Origin: Telmatactis stephensoni
Taxonomy: Eukaryota; Cnidaria; Anthozoa; Actiniaria; Isophelliidae
Direction of reading: 5' to 3'
Assembly: GCA_029948255.1 (NCBI GenBank)
Contig: JALIZF010001472.1
Location: forward strand, 1 to 64,000
Length of the DNA stretch: 64,000 nucleotides
The notes under the pieces were generated by a model. It made no database searches, had not been told where the DNA came from, and saw only the letters and a list, made by a program, of their open reading frames with translations. Both the position numbers and the translations under genes were made by a program. This document shows positions 43,761 through 55,183 of this stretch, piece by piece (the first letter of the stretch is position 1; every line of letters starts with the position of its first letter).

Positions 43761-44841
43761 AGTTTGAAAAGAATATCTTCAACATTCTAGTGTACTAAAC
43801 TAGAGCAGTTTTTTCGAGGTTTTTAAAAACCTCGAAATAAACTGGTAAACTAGTAGTTTGTAATAGACTCTAAACCCATTGTTTTCTTTGTCAAGTTTAG
43901 CTGTGACTTTATTTAACCAGTGAAAAAAGACGATTATTGTTTAAAGTCTACTAAACTATACGTTTGTCGTCAATTTATTCACGGGTTAACTGAATGAAAA
44001 CACTATATATATCAACTAGAGAGCAGATTATCTTACTTAACCCGTAAAATAAATATAATTAGAATGTAATAGTCAAATAGAAACAAAAAAAAACCCAATG
44101 GAATTAGAATCTGCTAATGTTTATTATATCCTAAAATCGTTTTTCACGGGTTAAATTAGAGCGATTTTATTTTTAACCCGAAAATAGATTTTAGGGTAAT
44201 ACACTTTGGAAGACATCGGTCTATTGTCTGCTTATTATTTCATAAGTTGTGTAAAATCGCTGCAAAATCACGCTAATATATATCAGGAACTTACTGGGAA
44301 AAATCGTACAAACATTACTAAAACAGAAACTATAGAACTTACTGCTCACTTCTTGAACGATATATATCAAGGAGTTATCAATGCAAGAGGCATGAAGAGT
44401 GATTACTGGTGAATATCGGTAGAGTCTAATCCTATTGTTTTTATTTTGATTCTATTTGAATTGGTGATTCTACCTTTAACTATTAATTGTATTTTGTTTC
44501 AAAGGAATATTTATTTGAGTTGCGAGTGTCAGTAAAAATATATAGCCAGTGTTCGGCCTTCAAATGAATACGACATCAAATTTGTAAATAAACACGAAGC
44601 TAGCAAAATATAAAATTATGTATTATGAATCTTTGTTAGAAAATTGTGATCTCACCCCCTATTATGTAAAACGGTTTTGTGTGGCAATTCATGATAAAAC
44701 ACGTTCTAAAAGTTCACCACAATTCAACTGTTTAACTGACAGTTTTATTTGAAATCTCGTGTCGCACTAAGCAACATATATACATGCAAACCAGAGAAAT
44801 TTTGCACAATTTTCACTTAATTACCACACTCGACCAGAGCA

Positions 44842-46146
44842 ATGTATAAGTTAAGTCTGTCGTTGTTGATGGTCTTTGCCTTAATACACGATGCGTACTC
44901 TTTCCTCTTTTGCGATGTTTATGCGAAAGTGTGTTTTTCTCCTAAGTTGATGGCAAAGATCGACAAATTGGAACAAAAAGTGAATCAGTTGTTGACAAAG
45001 TGTACAGGTAAGCTATATTACATAAAAACCAAACCGTAAAGTAAGATGGAGATTTCAGAAACTTTTCCTCTCGTATATTTGGATATCAGATAACCCAGTC
45101 AAAAGCTGTTCTGTTTTCTTCTTGACGGAAATCGCTGAACAACTTGATTTATGATGTATTATGGCTAAAAAAGAAATTATAAAAGAACAAATGTTAAACA
45201 TGCATCTTAAAATTATTTTTTGGAAATTTTCAAATTCAAATTTGTATCTTCTCCTGATTTGTATGACTAGTGATTCAAATATAGCCAAACTAGAAAGCCC
45301 CCCACCGCGAAATAGGCTTCAAATACAAACTCTTCGTAAAATAAGCCCCCTTACTGAGATTTGTATTTGACTGTGAACTGCAAACATTGACGTTAAAATA
45401 TGGTGAGAATAAAAAGTACATCCACTCTTCGTCTATTTTACGTCTTCATCTAAATAACTGTTTATTTAAGTGTCCAAGTCTTCTAGCGCTTGCGCACTAA
45501 TTGGGGGACACTGTACTCTCACACACTACTGGCTCTGCAATAAATATTTTGCAAATAATCACTCAACTCACATCTAGTGGAGAAAAAGCCGATTTCAACC
45601 AATCAGAAAGCGTGTAATATTCGGTGACATCATCTGTGTGTTTGTGCGTTATTTACCACACATGGTTCTTGACCAATCAGAACTCGCGAAAGAAACTTTC
45701 ATTAATAGACTCATTAATAATATATAATGCCACATCATGATATCTTGTAGGAAGCTCACCAGCCTCCTGCCCACAAGACTGGAAGACATACAAGGGCTCT
45801 ACATCTTGCTACAAAGTTGTCAACATTCACAAAAACTGGAACGAATCAAGGAAGACTTGTTTGTCTGTTGGAGGTGACCTGGTGACGATCAAGTCAGCCA
45901 AAGAAAACGAGTTTGTCGCAAATCTGGCACAAAAGGTCTCTAAGATTCGTGTATGGATTGGGCTGCGTAAAGGTAAAGGATTTATATATTTATTTATTTA
46001 TCTATTATTTATTTATTTATTTATTCATTTATTTTATTTTATTCTATTTTATTTATTTATTTATTTATTTATTTATCTATTTATTTATTTATTTATTATT
46101 TCTTTCTTTCTTTCTTTATTCATGATCATTCATTCATTTTTTTATT

Positions 46147-46190
<44 letters not shown>

Positions 46191-47105
46191 AGATAAATAA
46201 ACTTTATTACAAAATTCACAATGGAAGACTATTTACAGATCAATGATTTAAAAAAACATATATGTATAAATATTAATAATAAGATATTCATATAATAAGA
46301 AATTCATATAAAAAATTGTGATAATATATAGTGTTAAATGTAATGTAGATGTTCGTTGTCTTTATAATTTATAAAAAAAATATGCACAATATCATTATAT
46401 ATAGTGTTAATTTTATAAACACTAATCAACTATTCAAGGAAACTAATATATATATACTATATACTATCTACTTATAGGTAACAGCAAAAAAAACCCTAAA
46501 AAATATATATATATAAAAATAAAAATATAAATATATATGTATCTATAAATAATCACTTAATGTTGGCCAGGTCGACCTCAAAGTCAATGTCAGTTATCAT
46601 ATCGTTTTTTGTTCTTTTTCGAGATCTGGATCCTCTAAGACATAATAATGCAGATCTTAAAATTGAAAAAGATACTTTAGTTCTTATCCATGAGATAGTA
46701 TTCGCGTAAGTCTCTCCTTTTTTCATAGATATTAGTTCGGCTAATCTTGAGTGGAATCTTTTGCACTCTTTTGACATACCACCTGTAGTTGTGAAAACCA
46801 ATGGAGTAAACGAGGCTTGTTCCACTTCAAGGACACGCTTTTCATATGCTCGCTTCTTTTCAGTCTCGTGCTTGTTGTAGATTTCATCTGGCGTCATCTC
46901 ACGATATGATTTGGCGTTAGGATGGCAAATGCGTACATCAACGAAGGTAGATTTCTGTCTTTCCCATAGTCCACGAGCATGTACGTCAAGTCGTGCGTCC
47001 CGAGCTAAATTCGTTCCGGCAGGGAGAACTTCTCCAGTTATATCTTGTAAGACTGGCTCTATTTGGACATCTGTACAAACCAGATGTCCAAATAGAGCCA
47101 GATAT

Positions 47106-47140
<35 letters not shown>

Positions 47141-47561
47141 TTTGTTTGTTTGTTTGTTTGTTTGTTTGTTTGTTTGTTTGTTTGTTTGTTTGTTTGTTTG
47201 TTTATTTATTTATTTATTTATTATTTTTTTTTATTTATAGCAAAAATTCAACGCTATAAAACTCTTAAGACTCTTGAAATCCATATATAAGAGTACGTAG
47301 TAAAAATATTTTAAAAAGTTGAAGACGACATTTCGACGTTTCATAACGTCACTATCAAGTCAAAAAAGTAAAAAATGAATACGAATATAAATGTAGGACG
47401 AACAATAGAATATAATGAATAATAATAATAGGCTATTCCTAAGGGTAAACCCAAAGGAAAATGTCATTTTATTTATATATTCATTTATTTTATTTATTTA
47501 TTTATTCATTCATTCATTCATTCATCCATTTATTTATTTATTTATTTGTTCATTTATTCGT

Positions 47562-47612
<51 letters not shown>

Positions 47613-47894
47613 TTCAATCTTTTCTTCCATTTTATCTTCTCTCAAGGTCTCGTTGTTTTGTTTGTTTTCTTGTATTTCTGTATTTTTATTTCAGATTCCA
47701 ATAAAAAGTTCAAGTGGACTGACGGCACAGCCCTCTCTGGTCAGTACTCTAAGTGGAACACCGGTGAGCCTAACAACCTCGGAGGGAATGAAGAATGCGG
47801 TGAGATGTGGCTTGGTCAAAAATACAAATCATCCTGGAATGATGGCGGCTGCAGCCAAACTTTTCATTTCGTGTGCGAAAAGAGAAAAAAGTAA
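44842..47894 (+). CDS. CTL6: secreted C-type lectin, long neck form
   Basis: Exons 44,842-45,007, 45,751-45,972 and 47,695-47,894 encode 195 residues. The signal peptide reads HDAYS at its end where the paralogues read HDGYS. The neck keeps the I40, L43, V47, L50 heptad. Exon 2 is the 222-nt type ([11 protein letters not shown]). EPN is at 154-156 and WND at 177-179. Intron 2 is expanded to 1.7 kb by (TTTA)n tracts and a retroelement fragment on the opposite strand. Intron 1 carries a 119-bp insertion with a 5-bp target duplication. No AATAAA lies in the 3' block; ATTAAA at 47,942-47,947 is the likely signal. Confidence 0.92.
45452..45570. mobile_element. 119-bp insertion with CATCT target duplication in intron 1 of CTL6
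   Basis: CATCT precedes (45,447-45,451) and follows (45,571-45,575) the insert. CTL1 (16,225-16,237) and CTL4 (31,100-31,110) have CTTCATCTAGTGGAG with a single CATCT. The insert starts AAATAACTGTTTATTTAAG and contains AATAAA near its right end. A 5-bp duplication fits LTR-type integration (a small solo LTR, for example) or some DNA transposons. There is no clear inverted repeat. Confidence 0.85.
45975..46190. repeat. (TTTA)n microsatellite, intron 2 of CTL6
   Basis: TTTA units with a TTTC interruption near 46,100. Two further (TTTA)/(TTTG) tracts lie at 47,100-47,230 and 47,465-47,615. Confidence 0.95.
46191..47100 (-). mobile_element. Retroelement C-terminal coding fragment on the - strand in intron 2 of CTL6
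   Basis: From about 47,060 to the stop at 46,553 the - strand is open for about 168 codons: [47 protein letters not shown], then a [28 protein letters not shown] tail. The spaced D and DVR motifs resemble the C-terminal nuclease-like region that follows the reverse transcriptase in some non-LTR retroelements of marine invertebrates (inference from pattern; family not named). The 5' part is missing. The start is marked by a hairpin (47,050-47,103) of TGGCTCTATTTGGACATCTG and its complement. Confidence 0.65.
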
Positions 47895-47914
47895 TTCCTC
47901 AAACTATTTGTAAA

Positions 47915-47953
47915 TCTCCTTTGTACTGATACTGACAAAATATTAAAAGGAGA
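47915..47953 (+). terminator. 3'-end stem of CTL6
   Basis: Stem retained. AATAAA is absent and ATTAAA is at 47,942-47,947. Confidence 0.6.
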
Positions 47954-48089
47954 TAAATGAAATTTTTGTCACTGCTTATGAGTTTTATATTTTGTATAAC
48001 CTTGAGTTTTTGGTTACGTACTTCGATCAAATTTTAACACATACGGTTTTTTAGACTATCAATTGTTGGCCTTTCAATTGGATTTTAGC

Positions 48090-48309
48090 AATAGTCCCCT
48101 TCACAGTTCCCCGCGCCATCTTGAAAGGTAGCCGTGCCTTTGCATCGAAGCGAGACGAACGGTGAGCGTGCAATGATAAAGACCTGTGAATAATTGTCCT
48201 AGGTTTTAAAAAAGGTATCTATCATTGCACGCTCACCGTTCGTCTCGCTTCGATGCAAAGGCACGGCTACCTTTTAAGATGGCGCAGGGAACTGTGAAGG
48301 GGACTATTG
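48090..48309. mobile_element. 220-bp hairpin element downstream of CTL6
   Basis: ATAGTCCCCTTCACAG at the left mirrors CTGTGAAGGGGACTAT at the right. The arms of about 85 bp pair almost completely through GGTAGCCGTGCCTTTGCATC and CACCGTTCGTCTCG words. Other lectin 3' flanks (for example 42,388-42,410, TTTTAGCCATTGTTGACCATTGG) lack it. Confidence 0.85.
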
Positions 48310-48859
48310 TTAACTATTGGTCCATTTTGTACTTCATTTTTTCAATTTTATATTACTGTCATGCATCAACAGGCGATTTTTTGTGTTTACGTATATTACG
48401 TATATACGTATATTTACGTCTGTGTACCACATTGATTATTTGAATCCCATGAAGGTCTCGAAATTAAGTAGGTCCCCAGTTCCCTCCCCCCTGAAAAAAG
48501 GTCGCAAGCTAAAACGAATAAAATTGCTATAATCGGTCTAGTTTGTCATCCAGGAGATTTCTCAAGTCAAATATTTGATCAAATCCTGATTACTGGTGCA
48601 GTAGTCGTTGGATTCAGTCAAGCTAGGGATAAGTTGACTTGAAATGAAAAGGGAAAGCGTAGTAAATGATGATCTTCTACAGGCACGCTTTAAAAGCACA
48701 CTGTAGACTTATGCTTGCTGAAACATCTTAAGAAAATGTACACACACAAAAGTTGTCGATCCTTTTGATCGATGCAGAAGAAGTAAGAAATACATGATGA
48801 TATAATCCAAAGGAAGAAAAAATAGAAACTGACAGGAACTCTTGTAACTATTAATATTA

Positions 48860-49225
48860 AAAAGAAGAGAAAAGAAGGAATGGATGAAGAACAAGAACAA
48901 GGAAAAAGGAAAAAAGAAAGAAAGGAAAGAAGAAAGAAAGGAAAGAAGGAAGGATGGAATGAAGGAAGGAAGGAAGGAAGAAAGAAAGAAAGAAAAGAAG
49001 GAAGGAAGGAAGAAAGAAAGAAAGAAAGAAAGAAAATTAAAGAAGAAGGAAAGAAGAGAGGAGAAAGAAAGGAAGGAATAAAGAGAAAAAAAGAAAAGAA
49101 AAGGGAAAAAGAAATAAGATATAGGTCGGGCATTCAAACCCGGTCCATCAGGTCCAAAATCTCTGGACTAACAAGGTGCGTCAAGACACAACGTCATTTG
49201 CACAACAATAGACAGTCCATTCACT
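48860..49225 (-). mobile_element. Purine microsatellite and tRNA-like segment downstream of CTL6
   Basis: GAAA/GGAA tract to about 49,115, followed by the tRNA-like piece. Lys/Glu/Arg frames on + and Phe/Ser frames on - are artefacts. Confidence 0.55.
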
Positions 49226-49759
49226 GGGATCCAACCATTCCCCCCCCCTGATGGAAACGTGATGTGTCTTCTACGTAACATGCATGGTCCGTGATTTCTC
49301 TCCATTTTTGAACCTTTTTGTTCAGTTTGAACTGAAAGTTGAGAGTTAGATTACAGAATCTTTTTTCGCTATTTTTCATTCATCTCTCCTTCCATTTCTT
49401 TTTGAAGTGAATTTCACCTTTTATATTTTATGGTAAAAATGGGAATTTTAACTCATATTTAGTTTGAAAAGAATATCTTCAACATTCTAGTGTACTAAAC
49501 TAGAGCAGTTTTTGAAAACCTCGAAATAAACTGACAAACTAGTAGTTAGAGCGATTTTAGCGGAGCTCAATACACATTGAAAATCAAAAAAGATAAAACA
49601 AAAGGAGAAAATCGCGCGCGCCAAAAGTTTGCGCTAGTGTGACAATTTTTTGGCGCGCGCGGTTTTCTCCTTTTGTTTTTTCGCTGTTGTTCGCTGCACG
49701 TGCTAAAATGTTTATAAGCAGAAGATATTACATGGCCGCGCGGAGATATATGGAATTTA

Positions 49760-49978
49760 GGGACGGACAATTAGAAAAGTGATTTGGGGGGGGGGGGGGG
49801 GGGGGGGTTGGAATTGGCATAATTTTTTTTTGGCCACCAAAAGTGGAAATGAATTTTTTTCACTTTGGCAGGAATATTTTTTTAAGAAAATGTCCCGGCA
49901 GATTTTTTTATTGGAAATAATTTTTTTTTGCTTTTGCCCCCCCCCCCCTCCCCCATCACTTTTCTAATGGTCCGTCCC
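49760..49978. mobile_element. 219-bp MITE with GGGACGGAC ends, G-run and TTA duplication
   Basis: The left end GGGACGGACAATTAGAAAAG and the reverse complement of the right end (GGGACGGACCATTAGAAAAG) match over about 27 bp into a G-run on one side and a C-run on the other. TTA is on both flanks (49,757-49,759 and 49,979-49,981). This fits a PIF/Harbinger-type MITE, upstream of CTL7. Confidence 0.8.
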
Positions 49979-50294
49979 TTATCTTCGAGTGTATATCTTC
50001 GCTGCGCTCACTTGTGCGATATTTCTCAACGCGAGAAATAAAATTGACAAAGAAAACAATGGTTTTAGAGTCTATACTACTATTTTGGTTGAATCAAGAA
50101 TCGTTGTTTATAGAAAATTTATAAGATTCCACTCTCGATTATGCAAAATATTTCTGTACGAAAATTCATGAAAAAACATGTCTAAAAGCTTTCCTAACTA
50201 CTCAACTTTTCAAACAATTATGTTATTTGGGATCTCGTGTTGAACGTAGTCAGAAAGACAAAATTTTCTCGACTGATCGAACTCGACCAGAGCA

Positions 50295-52603
50295 ATGTAT
50301 AAGTTAAGTCTCTCGTTGTTGATGGTCTTTGCCTTAATACACGATGGATATTCTTTCCTCTTTTGCGATGTTTATGCAAAAGTGTGTTTTTCTCCTAAGT
50401 TGATGGCAAAGATCGACAAATTGGAACAAAAAGTGAACCAGTTGATGACAAAATGTGCAGGTAAGATAGAAAAAATTGAGAATAAAATTAGATGGAGATT
50501 CCAAAATCTTTTCTTCTCATATTTTTTGAATATAAATGAAGTAATCAGTCAGTCAAATACTTTTCTGTTCCTGAAATCGTTGGGCAATTTATGAACGGAA
50601 ACAGAGACTACAACTAAACTGGTTTGAGCTGCGTCAGTGTATAAGGAAGATTCATGATTAAGGAATATTAAGCTCTGTTAAGCTCGGTAACGTTGCATAA
50701 AATGAGTCGGTACATTACCAACGTTTCCAAGCTTAGTTGGCTCTTTGTCTGAGCAACAAATGAAACAATTTATGAAGTACTCAAACAGATAAGTAAAAAT
50801 CAGATTTCTATACATTTATTAAATAATGAAATTTGCCTTTTACTAAGATTTTGCATGAAGTTTGACTGGAATAATGTCCCCCCTTCCCCGAAATAACCCT
50901 CCTTCATTTCTAAAGCAAAATCCCTGTCGGTTAATCCTTACTTCAAGAACCCTAAAGATTGACCAACAAATGCAAACTAAACCAAGTAGATGATGTCAAA
51001 ATCTTCAGTTTGACGGAGTGTTTAGAATTACCTAAATAAATAAAGAGTTTTGGCTAAAATATTCAGAGAGTTTTATCATATGACCCGTATTTCCCGGCTC
51101 GCGCGCTCTTAAATCCTTCGGGAAAAATGACTTGATCAGCGTGATCACCTGCTCGTTTCCGCGCGCTATATTTCTATTTGTATTTAAGTGTTTTTTAGTA
51201 CTTCTTATGACAGAAAAACCAGGTCACATGATATAATGCTTCTTGACTGTGTAGGTCGGGCCGGACGTGACAATATTTGACTCTTGGGCATTTGTTTGGA
51301 CCTCGCTGCTCTCGGTTCGTACGGCATAACCTCGAGCCAAATATTTTCCAGTCCGGCCCTCCCACTCAGTCAATAAGTAAATATTAATGTTGTTAAATGG
51401 TTTTATACTGATGATAATTCACATATTTGGAAAGCGCAATGCAAAATTACAAAAGCGCATCGGAGATTATACGTCAAGCTCAATTATAAACGTAAATATT
51501 CCGTCCTAAAATACGTTGTCCGCTCGTAATGAGCCCTCTCTGATAAATCATATTAGACCACCAAAAGGGCACGCTGAACAAAGCTAAGTCCAAGACTATT
51601 TTCCTAATTTTATTCAAGTAAGCAGATAGTTTACAGATAAGCCACAGACTTACATGTTTTATTCAACAATGACGTCAAAATGTTTTGAGAACCAAAACGT
51701 CTGTACGAGCCGATGACGTCACGAGGCGCCATTGCTGTTCTCAAATTTTGGCGTCTTCAGGTAATCTACCTGAGTATTAATACGCAGGGGAAAATGAAAT
51801 ATTTCAACCAATCAGAGCTCGCTTAAATTTTCTGACGTCATCCGTGTGCTTTAATCACACATGGAGGAAAAGGCCGATTTCAACCAATCAGAAAGCATGT
51901 AATATTCCGTGACATCATCTGTGTGTTTGTGCTTTATTAATCACGCATGGTTCTTGACCAATCAGAACTCGCGTAAGAAACTTTCATTAATAATAAATAA
52001 TGCTACATCATGATATCTTGTAGGAAGCTCACCAGCCTCCTGCCCAGAAGGCTGGAAGACATACAATGGCTCCAAATCTTGCTACAAAGTCGTCAACATA
52101 CCAAGCAACTGGAACGAGGCAAGGAAAACTTGTATGTGTACTGGAGGTGACCTGGTGACGATACAGTCAGCCAAAGAAAACGAGTTTGTCGCAAATCTGG
52201 CACGAGCGGTCTCTAAGGTTCGAGTATGGATTGGGCTGCACAGAGGTAAACCTTAGTTTCTTTTTTCTTTCTTTCTGTTCCTTTTCTTCTTTTAGTTCGC
52301 TCATCTATTCATCCATTCATTCCGTTCTTTTTTATTTAGAGAAATTAAACATCACGGGAAACGGCAGACGGCAGAAAGGATCACGTGACTTATTGCGAAA
52401 CGGTAACGCCAGACGCGGAAAGAGCAAGTCACGCCATCTTCTTTGCCGTCTGGTGTTTCCCGTGTTCGTGATGCTTATAAAATCTCTCTATTTTAATTTC
52501 TCTGCTTTTTCTTTTCTTCATTCTTTCAGTTATTCAATCACTCAATCATTCGTCCCATATTTATTTTTCATTCATTCATTCATTCATTCATTTATTCATT
52601 TTC

Positions 52604-52681
<78 letters not shown>

Positions 52682-53043
52682 CATCGATTGATTGGTTGGT
52701 TGGTTGGTTGGTTGGTTGGTCGGTTGGTTGGTTGGTTGGTTGGTTGATTAATTGATTGATTACTTGATGTTCCTTTCATTCCTCCTCCCCTCTATCTTTC
52801 GTTGCTTTGTTCGTTTTCTTGTATTTCTATATTAAAATTTCAGATTTCAATAAAAAGTTCCAGTGGATCGACAGCACTGACTTGTCTGGTCAGTACTCTA
52901 AGTGGTACACCGGTGAGCCCAACAACTCTGGTGGGAATGAAGGATGCAGTGAGCTGCTGCTTCTCCAAAAATATAATTCATCCTGGAATGACTTAAAATG
53001 TAATACAACTTCGCCTTTCATGTGTGAAAGGGGGAAAAAGTAG
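50295..53043 (+). CDS. CTL7: secreted C-type lectin, long neck form, diverged ligand region
   Basis: Exons 50,295-50,460, 52,024-52,245 and 52,844-53,043 encode 195 residues. The signal peptide and heptad neck are well conserved. Exon 2 starts like CTL1/4 ([14 protein letters not shown]), has a CTL2/3-like middle (KVVNIPSNWNEARKTC, TIQSAKE) and ends in the short 222-nt form (WIGLHR): a second mosaic. Exon 3 keeps EPN (154-156) and WND (177-179), but the segment between reads CSELLLLQKYNSS instead of the [13 protein letters not shown] of the others. The usual K-K-F-K-W is K-K-F-Q-W, and the end is CERGKK. It is the most divergent lectin and the array's last member. Confidence 0.9.
51080..51385. 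repeat. Dispersed repeat, copy 1 (copy 2 at 57,185-57,440)
   Basis: TGCTCGTTTCCGCGC, ATTTCTATTTGTATT, GTCGGGC.GGACG, CATGACCTCGAGC.AAATATTTTCC-like and ACTCAGTCA.TAAGTA words occur in the same order in intron 1 of CTL7 and in a TRIM intron. A non-coding interspersed repeat of unknown class. Confidence 0.75.
52339..52502. mobile_element. 164-bp imperfect foldback in intron 2 of CTL7
   Basis: Ends GAGAAATTAAA and TTTAATTTCTC. Inner CATCACGGGAAAC and CAGACGGCA pair with GTTTCCCGTGTTCGTGATG and TGCCGTCTGG. Other lectin introns lack it. Confidence 0.7.
52607..52765. repeat. (TTGA)n and (TTGG)n microsatellites in intron 2 of CTL7
   Basis: About 17 GATT units switching to TTGG units at 52,690. This intron uses a different simple repeat from every other lectin intron 2. 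Confidence 0.95.
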
Positions 53044-53064
53044 TTCAGTCTCAAACCATTTGTA

Positions 53065-53117
53065 AATCTCCTTTGTACTGACATGACAATAAAATATTTG
53101 AAATATTAAAAGGAGAT
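53065..53117 (+). terminator. 3'-end stem and poly(A) signal of CTL7
   Basis: The stem is present, and AATAAA at 53,088-53,093 lies in a loop enlarged by a 13-bp ATATTTGAA duplication. Confidence 0.7.
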
Positions 53118-55183
53118 AAACTAAATTATTGTCGCTGCTTATAAATCTTATATTTTGTATAACCTTGTTTTGTTTAAAAGTTCATGGTAATTCATAACAC
53201 TATTCAAACCAATCTGAAAAGACTTTATTTATTGATTATTTATTCATTTTCGACTTGCAGAAGGCAATGAAATGAGCTGTAGCAACAAACGGCATGTGAC
53301 GGTTGTCCATTTGCGCACGCAGCTTAACACGTAGGTTAGCCCGATTTTGTGCGCTCTGATTGGTCGAGAACCATGTGTTATTACAGTATAGACGCATGAA
53401 TGACATCACAGCATCTTATACGTGCTCGTAATTAATACACAAACAGAAGACGTCAAAATGTGATGGCCACACCACTCACGTTGTCGACTTTACCTGGTAA
53501 TTTGATTGTCATTTTTACCACATTTTGACGTCATCTGTGCATCTTTTCCAGTACAGATGCACATAAAAATGAACTATTTGTAAATAGATCATGGTAACAG
53601 AAAAAAAGAGGAGTTACATCAAGTATACATGGAATATACGAGTTAAATTTATATACATACATGTAAACATGTGAAATTCTATACTATTCTAATACCCAGC
53701 GGGTAAGTATACAACTAAAATATGCAATGTCAATGCGTTGGGTGTGGAACGCGATGGGCGTGGCACTGAAATGTGTGGCCCTCTAAGTAACACTTTCCTT
53801 TTACTCCGATAAAGAAAAATTATGTTCTCATCTCTTTTATAGGTCGAATATATATATTAAATAGCCAAAAACTGGCGTAAATATTTCTTATTATACGAGT
53901 ATTGCCAAGTTCCCAGTATAGTAGAATCCCGGTCTATCGGTCCTCTAAGAGAAACGAAAATTGGTTCGGGAAATCGGAAGTTGGCATTAATTGACGCTGA
54001 ACTGCTGAAATATTGTTTTATGAGGGACAATCTGAGTATGTATATTTCATAGAAATGCATCATTTTTGTTGTAGATAGAGCCCTTTATTTGTACAGTAAC
54101 AGATGACAGAATTGCCGCTTGCTGTGTAACAAAAATTTCGTACCGAGGTGGACCGCGCCTTGGCTACAACTATAACTTTTCCCACGGGAGCCAAAAATTG
54201 GTTCGAAAATAATCGAGGGCTCAAGAAATCGTGGGTAAAACTACAGTGTTAGAGTGAATCAAATGTAAGGAAAACAACAACAGGTTTGAGTTATCAGGAG
54301 GTAGGGAAACCGAGTGTTCGCGAACTAAATCGGGATTGTACTGTAATTTCTAACTACGGAACTTCGTTTGTATTTCATCAATAAAGATGAAAAAGAAACT
54401 TATGTTGACTCAAATGTTTCTCTTGATCGACAATTAGGAACGCGGCTCTTTACCTATTTTTTGTAACAGTAAACAAGACATTAAGTATCACTCGCGGGGC
54501 TTTCGACACTCTACGACGGAGCATGCGCTGTGAAGACTTGCCTTTCCCAATTGCACTGGTAAAATCCTAAAATGTGCTTGAAAAAAAAAGCCTAAAAGAG
54601 CTCAAAATATTGAAATAGTGCTGAAAAAGTGAAAAGCTAACGTTTTTTTGCTCATATGCACATTTTTAATGGAGTATTCACAGAATTTATCACGTGACCC
54701 ATATTTTGCCCGCGCGCACTGCTAAGAAAACCTTTGGAAATTGTCACGTGATGAACCTCGTGTAGTTTTTGCTCGACATTTGCTCGAAGTGAGAAATATA
54801 GAGGGATTTCACGGCAGCCATCAGTTGTGGGCAAGTACAACAAAAAGTTTTTGAATAACAAAAAATTTCACTTCTCTTGGGAAAAAAGCTCTATTATTTT
54901 GACCACAAACATGGCTGCCGTGAAATCCCTCTATTGCTCAAATGTTGATCCAAATGCGAAATAGTGCTCAAGTGTGCTCAAAATGCAACATATATAGAGC
55001 TCCAAAGTCGAAAAAGTGCTCAAAAGCTACTCAGCGTAAAGGGAAGGGCCTTCCTGTCTCCATTTTATGATGAACGGAAAACAATTGCATACTATGACCG
55101 GCTGGCCACCCCCGCCTCCCCCTGAGTAAACAACTACTATTGTTGCTAGGCGACCGCGGCCGCCTACTAGAAGTATTTGAGAT
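53118..55183. other. Intergenic region between CTL7 and the TRIM gene (convergent)
   Basis: It contains a reverse-orientation CCAAT/CRE module (53,349-53,450), a TGACGTC-containing foldback (about 53,445-53,585) and an element at 54,795-54,936. No gene is recognised. The TRIM 3' UTR must lie in its right part. The nearest - strand AATAAA I find is near 54,085, about 1.1 kb past the stop, so the 3' end is uncertain. Confidence 0.5.
54795..54936. mobile_element. 142-bp foldback with ATAGAGGGATTTCACGGCAG ends
   Basis: Both ends read TATAGAGGG/ATAGAGGG ATTTCACGGCAGCCAT inward (about 24-bp inverted repeats). It is probably in or near the TRIM 3' UTR. Confidence 0.75.

Noticed and set aside
45861..46190. 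Read-through of CTL6 exon 2 into (TTTA)n as a 109-residue membrane-like protein
   Set aside because: The conserved donor at 45,973 and the matching exon 3 show normal splicing; the hydrophobic tail is microsatellite.
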